This document shows positions 55,000 through 64,000 of a stretch of 64,000 nt of DNA, piece by piece. The notes below the pieces were generated by a model. That model had not been told where the DNA came from. It ran no database searches and saw only the letters and a program-made list of their open reading frames with translations. How positions within the stretch are numbered: position 1 is the stretch's first letter; every line of letters begins with the position of its first letter. Made by a program: the position numbers and the translations under genes. The stretch comes from Polytrichum commune (taxonomy: Eukaryota; Streptophyta; Polytrichopsida; Polytrichales; Polytrichaceae), in the NCBI GenBank assembly GCA_950295325.1, contig OX485806.1, positions 26,042,001 through 26,106,000 on the forward strand, written 5' to 3'.

Positions 55000-57900
55000 T
55001 TAGAAATTGTGTTCGTTTGATTAGTCAAAAAGATAAAAAGACTGATGTGTTTAAGTTTGGATTTGAATCGAGCTAAAAGGCTAAGTTAGCAGTTATTAGG
55101 GCAAGAGGCCTAGAAGGATTAATTTTGGAATTAGTTAATTGTTAGAAGATACTTAAGATCAAGCCAATAGAGGCCAAGTTTTATTGTTGGAATTGGTTTC
55201 TCTACTGTTCGTTTTGGAAAAGGGCCAAAGAGCCCTCGGACCTGCTGGGCCCTAGAGAGTTCCGGGTCTAAGGAAGACAGTGGAGGCGGTTGGAGGGAGC
55301 AACGGCCGGGAGGCAAGCTCTCTCATTCTTCGAAACAAGGGGTTTGAAGACTGGGCAGCAGAGACAGAGGTTGGAGAGGGAGTCAACAAGGCAAAGCCTT
55401 GCCAAAATTGAGAACTTTCGGTAGCGGTGCACTGTTATGAGAGCTAGGCGCTGGGAGGTTCGTCTTCCGACCGAAGGAGAAGGGTGGTCATAGTTTTCAT
55501 GTAGAGGCAGGGAGCCTCGAAACTGGATGGAAGTTCTAAGCATTCCCAAACTTGAGGTCTGGGGATGAAGGTGCAGCTACAATTGCAGCTGAGGCTCGGT
55601 TGCAGAGGTGACTGCAGTGGACCAGAGGCAACGACTGAGGGAGCGGGAAGCTCAGAGTTCGGAGGAGGGATGGGAAAAATTGCCACCTTGCAGCCTTCAC
55701 AAAAAAACCATGAAGGTAAACTAGGATGATTTCAAAAGGTTGGTATGCTAAGGAGACGTTGAAAGTATAAGGTTTGGATCTGGACCTGGACCTGAATAAA
55801 GGTGAAGTAATTGGCCATGTTGTTGGCTTCCGAAGGCTCGGAGCTTCCAGGCAAGGAGATTCATTAGCCCTCTACACGAATACGGAGTGCCGAATGCAGA
55901 ATCGCTCTTGTTTTTAATTCATTCCCACAAGTTGGATTGAGGTGGCCATCTCAGGTCAAAAATTCTTACCCACATTGCGGCACTGGGCCTCATCTGTAAC
56001 TGGATTCGCTGTTGGTTTTACATCCCTGTGAGCCAAATTTTTGGTCTCTTAGTTTAACTATGAGCAAGAGGCAGTAATTAGATGAAGTCCATCCAGTCGG
56101 ATGAAGATAGTTGAACTATAGGCTAGGAAGTAGTTAGAACTATAGGCACGGGCTTAGGTGCCCCTAGGTAGTTAGGATAATATCGTCTTCCCCGCCTCCG
56201 AAGAGGGCTGGCGAGGGAGAGGTAGGCAGACATTTCCTGATGATTGTTGAGCGCACTGTAAAACCATAGACTTGTCTCCCTCGACAATGATTGTGCGAGG
56301 CTAATAGTTAAACTATCCTCTGAAAGACTGAGTAGTCGCGGCAGTGATTGCCGGGTTACCAGTCCTTGTTTATGTTTATTATGTTTTTGATTATTGTTGA
56401 TATTGAATGGCCGAAGCCTTGTCGAACTATTTTCTTACTTTTGAGTGTATGAATGTGAAATTGGATAACTAGCTTCTGTGAATGTAACAACGATTGATTG
56501 AGTATAAGATTGTGAGAGAAAGTGTGAGTGAACCAGAGAGGATGAAGCCATGTGGGCACAGGTTGAATTAACCTGAGATGGAAGAGGAGAGATTCTGGAA
56601 TTGAGAAAGAGTGATGAACTGGAGAGTGGTAATCGTGTGCATTTGGACCAGTGTGAGTAAGTAAGGATTGGGAGAGAAGTTGTGAATAAAGAGTGATGGA
56701 GAATGTGAGTGAATAAGATGAATAAACAATGAGCGACTAAATGAAGAATATGAGAGGGAAGAGAAATCGAGAAGAGAAACGATTGGCGAGTGATACTGGA
56801 AAGTGTGTAACTATTACCGAATGAGAGGACTGGAACATAGTTGAACTAATTGAAACTGCAAGTCTAGAGGGTAATCGATTGACCTTATGAGTGACTTGTG
56901 TTCGGATTGAGAAGTATATCCTGAAGAGAAGATAAGAACGTAATGAGAGGAGTATCAAGAGTGAAGAGGCGCACAACTATGAGCACACAGACCGAACGAT
57001 CATAGTTAAACTATTGTCTTCCCATGAGAGGGTGCGCTGAGAGCGAACCGAGAGAAGAAAGAATATGTAAGGCCGAGAGGCAATCCAGAGTGAAACCCAT
57101 GGTCTACAGTTGAGAGCCGCTACAGACAGAGAGAGTAAGGCAGAAGGCCAAGTGTTAACCTGAATATTGTGTAACCATTGGCTATTGTGTTATTTCCTAT
57201 AGGCTGAAAGGAAGCCGAGAGGCCAAGAGTCAAGCCATTGTGTGGAATGATTAATGTTAACCTGAGGAAGGTAGGAAGAGATTAAAGGAATATTGTTCAG
57301 CCATAAGAAATTATAGTTGAAATTTGAATTTAGGCTGATAGGTTTATAATTGGGAAGAATGGAATTTAAGAGAGAATCTCAATCAACTGAAGTGATGAGA
57401 AATCGCTTCTGATCAGTTGATTAGAGGAATGAGTAAGGTTTGTAAGAAAGATTGAATGCAAGCAAAATAAGATTAACTTTGGGATTTAAAGGAAACCTAG
57501 GCATAAGTTAATCTAATCTTAATTAAAGTTTTAATTGTTGATTAGTCAAGAGGAGAGATCTTTGAGTATGGAATGTGATTTAACCCATTCAACTATTATC
57601 TTGTGTGTTACCCTAGTTGTTGTTGTTGCAGGTTGTGCAGGGCGGCCAAGATGATAGCTTGACTGATGATGGTTAATTGCATAAGTTGTGAGTAATGATT
57701 AAATCTGGAGTTAAGGAATAAACAATTGTCTTGTATTGGAATTAACATTGACCAAATAATGAGGGAATTGTTTTGATTTGAAGATGCATTGGCCAATGGT
57801 TACCAAAGACAATTGTGATACTCAAAGACTATTGTTCTCAAAAGACTATTGTTCTACAAAATCTCATGACGAGATGGAAACTACAGCTTACTGACACACG

Positions 57901-60600
57901 TACCCCACTGATTGGAAAACCTTGAGAAGGAATTATAAGAGAGAAAAGGAGAGCAAAGAACATATTAAACATGTTTTGGAGTGAAGATAACAACCCTTTG
58001 GTCTAATTAATGAACTATGAAGTGACAAATTCCTGTAATAGACACCAATTAAGTCTTCCTTGAGAGTCTGTACCCTGGGTTTTGGTTATTTAAATGAGAG
58101 CAAAAACCTACTACAATCCCTGATTGCTTCAATCTCCGACTTTGGTATTTTCTCTGGCTCGTGGCCGAAATTGGGAAGCTGTTGTGCGGCTGAGCTGGGG
58201 GCAGGTAAAATTGGAGGAAGCTACCGAGCAAGTAGTGTCGAAACCCTTGCTAGCCCCCCTTGACAATTGTGGTGTTAATTTTTGAATTTTTATGTTGGAA
58301 CAATATTTCAGTGTAAATAGTGCCCTTTTTGAACTTCAGAATTGTAAATGATTAAGTGTGAAAGGGGCTATGGACTGGAAGTTCAGAAAGCAACCGTAAA
58401 AGGCTATGGTCTGATTCTAGGAGGTGCCAGGAGAGAATATAGGCCATTGATTTTTAGAAGGAAGGACACTTCTTTTGGGTGATATAGCCTTGGGGAGAGA
58501 AGTGAGTGTGTGGTTGGGAGAGGATAGAAGTCAAGTTTTTAGTGTTGGATATCTGTAAGAGAGTTATAGATTTCCGAGGAGGGATTCCTCGGTAATTTCC
58601 AGGCTATAATCTGAGTGTTTGATCATATTGTAATTTTCTATCCAGGGTGTGTAACTGGATCAGTTTGTGTAATTAATTAGGCCATAGACTGTGCAAGAGA
58701 ATTTCACATGTCGGCCGATAATTGAACATATGAATTTTATTATTCACTAGATTTTGAATTTGTCTCAGTTGAATCTCTGTAGGTACAGGTTATAGTCTGT
58801 TGGAATCTTGAGTGCTGAGTGGACAATGAGAGAAAATGTCTCTCCAGTCCATGGTCTGTGTGTATGAAGGCAATCTCCAATGTTTATCTCAGGACAAGAA
58901 ATTTGTTGTATTTAAATTTAATATCACGAGATGGTGAGTTCTGAAATTATGGCTTTACTCTATTGACTCATGAGTGCTGAAGAAATGAGTATATTTGGTG
59001 CACCAAATGTTGGGATTGTTGTCCAAAATTTGGAATGGAAGTTGACTTGAGAGAGAGAGAGATTACAGTTAATATTTTCAGTTAATAGTTTATCTCAAAT
59101 AATATTTGCTAAGCCAAGAGCTCGTGCAGTTCAGCCTGGGAATCACATCTTCAGTACTAGGAGTAATTGCTACAGAAAATTGAGGGATGGCTTGAGTGCA
59201 ATTAAAACTCTGTGATCTCAGATATGTAGTTGCATTATTGTATTGATTGTTCGTTACAAAATTATCACAGGGACAATTACCTGAATTGAATAATGTTTAT
59301 TCCGAGAAAGCATTGAGTTATAAGTTGACGATTGTCTGGAAGATATGTGAGGGAGAGAACATAGCCTGTGTTTGAGGGCCATAGACTGTCTATAATCACA
59401 TTTGCAAAACCGAGCGTTTGTGCAGCTTTGGATTAAATCAATAATTCTCACTGTGAAGTTTGTAAGAATGGATTATCTGTACACGAATATCTTGATTCCT
59501 GGAAATGGAAAGCCCTGATGCAATTGTTTGAGATTTTATGCCTAAGCACAAAGGTTATAATCTGTGTTTAGTAATGTTGACCTTGAAATGGACTTAATAC
59601 ATATTCAGGACATTGTCTGATAAAGAATTCCCTTGGCCAGATATTAACCAATATTGTAGCAATTGTCTGGGAAAGAGCAAGGCTCTGATATTCCTTGCAG
59701 GGCCAGTTGCGGTCGATTTGAAAGGACCAAGCCTATAGACTTTGTGATATTAAGGAGGGAACTGGGGCGTGTCCAACTGGTGGACAGGAGCTCAGCAGAT
59801 ACTGGGAAGGCCATAGACTTCAAAGGGTAATCTGAAAGTACTTCCAAAGCCGAACAAACCTGACCATTGACAGCCTGGCAAGTAAGCTTGATATTCACTT
59901 ATAATATGAAGAAGTAAAGTGAAATTAATCAGAACCTGAAATAAAATGAACTTAATATACCACTGAGTTAAGTGAATGTGCCGGTTACTCATCTCATGAT
60001 TGATTAATGGAGTAAAAATATGAATAACATTGGTTGAACAGTAACTTGACTAAATTGAATTCTTAAGCACAACCGTGATAAAGTTATGGCTTGGATAATA
60101 TAAAGATTAATATATCTATATATGTGGTTTGGCCTATTGACACAACCCGAGGATGCTCCTGTTAATTAGACTAAGCATAGGTAAGGATTATTGCCAGACA
60201 GCCTAATTTAAATGATAAGGTTAATCAAAGAATTTCAACAATCCCAAGGGGATGACAATACTGACTATTTCAAGTTTCATTAAATAAAGATTAATTAAAT
60301 ATCAGACTATTGACGATATCAAAGGGCCCTCGACTTTGATAAGCAAGACAAAAATGAGAAACTATTGCAAAAGACTATTGTCGATGGCGAGCCCTATGAT
60401 TGTGCACCGCACCTGGTCCCATTAAAATGAACTCACTGCCAGACTATTGCCTGGGAAATTAGAGTGAGGTGTGAGACTGTCACATTTGCATGTACTGACA
60501 TGGAGTGTTTTTTAGAGTTTTTATCCCTTACTCGTAATCCAATTGTCAGTCCTAATCCAAAGTGAAGTGATATAACCTTGTGTTTTCCCTAATAAATCTT
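55000..60600. other. No gene recognised; probable retrotransposon-derived
   Basis: Repetitive vocabulary (CATAGACTGT, AACTATTGTC, GAGAGTGATG) with no coding frame over 95 codons. Around 56,160-56,400 the sequence resembles gypsy LTR-like sequence (AGGTAGGCAGACATTTCCTG, GCACTGTAAAACCATAGAC). Short similar segments at 58,050-58,110 and 60,630-60,690 (AAGTCTTCC, CCTGGGTTTTG, ACTACAA) could be parts of a repeat pair. Confidence 0.4.
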
Positions 60601-62137
60601 ATCTAAGACACCTAGATGCTACATGAATCACCTTTTAAGTCTTCCCTAAGTGTTTCCCTGGGTTTTGTTTGTAACCAAAAAGCTAACTACAACAATCTTG
60701 CCAATTTTCAATTCTAGCAAAGGTTACGAGCACTAACCATTCGCATTCCGCCATGCTAATGGTTAGCTCCTCCTACCCCGGACCATATAGCTCATAGGAG
60801 GGAACCAACCGTCCTACTTTGCTTTCGGGACTCACCCCTTAATCGGTAACCCATTCCTAGATGTGGACTTCCATCCATGGAAGTCCAATCCCATGTTGAT
60901 CATCGCGTTGCCGGAGCAACACTACAACAACCCGAACCATACTAGGCAACTATGGCCTCACATTGGGCCAATGCCCATGGAGGCCGTGCCGTTCGGCCTC
61001 GGGTGGGTGAGGCCACACCACCTCACCCATATAAGCCTCTAGGACTCTACGCGGGGCCCCTACCCCACCGTCAACCAACCTCTTGTCTCTCTACCAAGAG
61101 TTGGGGCCAAGTGGACATTTTCCTTTAGCTTATGGGCCTAGAACCCCCCCAGCAGCTTCAGACCATCATAACTTCCTTGTATGATGTCTGATCATAACAA
61201 CCAACCACTCCATCTTCATCTACGCTTCACGTAGATACCGATGGACTCCTCACTTGTCCCATTCGGGCAAGTCTTGAGGAAGTTGTGCCTGTTTGAACGT
61301 TGGCAGTCCCGGGACAGCGCCCCACTAAATGGCCATAACTCCTAGCTCACACCTCCGCTTGAGGTGATCTTGAGCATTCTAGAATCACCACGCCATGAGC
61401 TACGCATAGCTTATGGCCTTACCCTCATGCCTCCTAGTCTCCGTGGGTGGGAGGCGTTCCCAACGCCCGGGGCCCTCACCCGCACTAGGATCACTTGGGC
61501 CCTCTCACCAACGGCGCCACAAGTCCCGGGTGACACTCCGGGGTCCCCCTTGTGCCCATGGTGTTTTGGGCACTCCTCATGGAGAGGTGCGTGACAAGTA
61601 GGCCCAACACTTCTTAGTGTGCTTATGATGAGTGGAAATTATACTGGCCATGCTTCTCCCAGCTCTCCGGTTGTTGGTATTCACTCAACCACCAACGTAT
61701 CTCCTGGAGCTGGTTGTAAGGAGGGTTCCCAACGGCATTGGCCGGGAATCGAAAGACATAACATCTGACTGAGGCTTTCAATTCTGGACACCGGAGTGAC
61801 CGGGTGTTGAAGCCGCCTGCGGCCGGTAGTAAGAGGTGGCCATCACTGCCAAGGCAAGGGAAATCCAGCAAGGACGGAGCTGAGATAACTAATGGTCCAG
61901 AATAGGGGACTAGTTAGGTAGTTGGCAATTTAGGGATTGGGGCTAATGCTTGCTTGAGCTTGGTAGGTAGTTTAATGGGATAGTGATTAGGTGAAGGGTT
62001 GAATTTAAGTGATAGGGATGGGTAAGCCAGATAATGTGCAACTGGCAAGGCCTTTATGCCATTAGGAAATTGTTTGGATTAGTTAATTACTTCATTGTTG
62101 TAGGTTGGCGGTTAGCGAGTGGGTGTTTGATGAATGA
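60601..62137. other. GC-richer segment, LTR-like, no gene recognised
   Basis: CACCCATATAAGCCTC at about 61,024 is a TATA-like box within a GC-rich, possibly LTR-derived stretch. Frames at 61,364-61,601 have no domains. Confidence 0.35.
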
Positions 62138-62700
62138 TTGTGTGTGGCAATGATCATGAGGGAGTGGAGTATTTCTAAATACTTGCACCTCTTGCTCTTG
62201 AATAAAAAGTTGTGTGTTCAATGTTTACATTGTTGGAGCATTGGGAGCCTAGTTTTGAGGGCTAAGAAGAGTCAATCAAGTACATGTGAGCCTCATGCTT
62301 CCACCCGGACTACGACGCATAAGGGTGGAGGTTTAGGGCTGATAGTTTGGTTGCTCAACATCGAGAGTTTTTGCATTAAGCCAAACAAACAGGATGATGC
62401 ATTCATGGACATCTTGGTGGACCAACTCGGTGATTTGAAAGAGTTTGAGGTGCACAGAGGTCGCCATGGTGGATCGAGGCTAGGCAAATGACCCAATTTG
62501 CATTGAGATCGGGTAGCTGGCCATGAGCACACTGGGCGTGATTATTTGGCAGAGGAGCAAGTATGTGGACTTGATCTATTTTACCATTAGTGTTGAATGT
62601 CACAAGACTTGTTCTTGAGGATAATCAATGATGTTTGCACCCACGTGTGAGGCCAAACCACCCACCCTTATGCGTCCTAGTCCGGGTGAGGGCATGGGGA
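62138..62700. repeat. Inverted repeat pair about 350 bp apart
   Basis: CCGGACTACGACGCATAAGG near 62,305 pairs with CCTTATGCGTCCTAGTCCGG near 62,664. The intervening 117-codon frame has no known domain. Possibly ends of a small element. Confidence 0.65.
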
Positions 62701-63044
62701 TCACATTCATGTTTACATAAATCCAATTCTTTTCTACGTAATTAAATTCCCTTACATTCCACATCAATCTTGGCACACCAATCCATTCCACATAAGATTA
62801 CAAGCGTTGACAAACGCTCTTCTTTATTGTTACAATCCTAACACACCCTATTGCGACTCCCACATCACTCACATCCGAGTTCACCCACTAATCCTACCAT
62901 CTAATGCCTCGTGTCCCCTAACTTGCTAATGAACTAATTATATAAATTAATATTATGTACTAACCTACTTAACTAACTATCACATAATCTAATGTAGCAC
63001 TAGGGGTTCCCCCCCTCTTATAACACCTCGGTCTCCACCATTCG

Positions 63045-63695
63045 GCCAGCTGCTCTAAAATCCACCTTCAGGCCTTCGGCAGCTGATCCTAAATCCACCT
63101 TCAGACCATTCGGCAGCTGCTCTAAAATCCACCTTCAGACCATCCGGCCAGCTGCTTTAAAATCCACCTTCAGGCCATTCGGCCAGCTGCTCTAAAATCC
63201 ACCTTCAGACCATTCGGCCAGCTACTCTAAAATTCACCTTCAGGCCTTCGGCAGCTACTCTAAAATTCACCTTCAGACCATTCGGCAGCTAATCCTAAAT
63301 CCACCTTCAGGCCTTCAGCAACTACTATAAAATTCACCTTCAAACCATTCGGTAGCTAATCCTAAATCCACCTTCAGGCCTTCGGCAGCTGCTCCTAAAT
63401 CCACCTTCAGACCATTCGGCAGCTGATCCTAAATCCACCTTCAGGCCTTCGGCAGCTGCTCCTAAATCCACCTTCAGGCCTTCGGCAGCTGCTCCTAAAT
63501 CCACCTTCAAACCCTTCGGCAGCTGATTCTAAATCCACCTTCAGGCCTTCGGCAACTACTCTAAAATTCACCTTCAGACCATTCGGCAGTTGATCCTAAA
63601 TCCACCTTCAGGCCTTCGGCAGCTGCTCCTAAATCCACCTTCAGACCATTCGGCCAACTAATCCTAAGTCCACCTTCAGGCCTTCGGCCAGCTAA
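63045..63695. repeat. 33-bp minisatellite, about 19 units
   Basis: Unit AAATCCACCTTCAGGCCTTC GGCAGCTGCTCCT, with variants (ACCATTCGG for CCTTCGG; CTACTCTAAAATT). On the minus strand it would code repeats of EGLKVDLGAAA, but the frame breaks. Followed by a GAGAGAGG purine tract at 63,715-63,770. Confidence 0.92.
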
Positions 63696-64000
63696 TCCTA
63701 TAAAAAAAAAAAGGAGGGGAGAGAGAGGGGGAGAGTGTGTGGGGGGAAGAGTGAGAGAGAGAGTGATGGTGAGGGACACCCAAAACCACACACCCCTTAA
63801 ACCCTTTCCTACATAATAGGACCTTATCCTATCCACTAAACCCTCACCTCCTAAACCAACACGAACATGTCCCAAATCAAACGTTTAAACCCAAAGCCCT
63901 TCCCCTTGCCTCATCACACAACACTCGTTTAACCAAAACAACTCCTAATGTCACTAAGCCTCTAATTAACCACACTAAATAAACCTAAGGCCTAAAACAT

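Noticed and set aside
61020-61040. TATA-like CCCATATAAGCC as a gene promoter
   Set aside because: No coding region follows; probably part of LTR-derived sequence.

Overview
The window looks like nuclear DNA of a land plant (streptophyte) with a large, repeat-rich genome. The evidence is spliceosomal GT-AG introns, TTTAGGG telomere-type repeats (about 13,990), three U2 snRNA genes with a plant-type upstream element, hAT, pogo, MULE, CACTA and copia-type transposon remains, and very low gene density. I cannot name the species; the U2 sequence and gene content suggest it is not a typical angiosperm.

Region 1 (about 390-24,866, + strand) is one long multi-exon gene. Reading across its introns gives a ParB-like DGQH-type domain, then a methyltransferase-like fold with an eroded SAM motif, a proline-rich linker, and an FCP1/NIF-type HAD domain. 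It has two in-frame TAG codons. Its leader, all but one of its introns, and one exon carry copies of a 22-bp palindrome (10-bp arms GTTTGGGTCG and complement). I saw this palindrome nowhere else in the window.

Region 2 (5,291-22,435) is a 17.1-kb hAT-superfamily transposon inserted in exon 3 of that gene. It has 13-bp matching inverted ends, a perfect 8-bp target duplication (CAGTCAGC), and removing it restores the host reading frame. It encodes a hAT transposase on the minus strand. It also carries cargo on the plus strand: a protein-kinase-like gene (frameshifted), a small TATA-driven acidic ORF, and a coiled-coil plus zinc-finger gene with one internal stop. Long G-rich subterminal arrays flank the cargo.

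Region 3 (24,867-33,200) is gene-poor: direct repeats, two MITEs arranged head to head, a 48-bp near-perfect hairpin, a complete 1.47-kb pogo-like element with TA duplications, a 485-bp MITE, and a CACTA fragment.

Region 4 (33,200-43,460) holds a roughly 4.1-kb segmental duplication with three U2 snRNA genes or pseudogenes, all on the minus strand. It also has three copies of an unidentified conserved exon, a copia remnant, and a two-exon multi-pass membrane protein gene on the minus strand.

Region 5 (43,460-64,000) is mostly transposon-derived: a 588-bp inverted-repeat pair, AT-rich subterminal repeats, a possible small spliced gene, a decayed MULE transposase, long stretches without recognisable genes, and a 33-bp minisatellite at the right edge.
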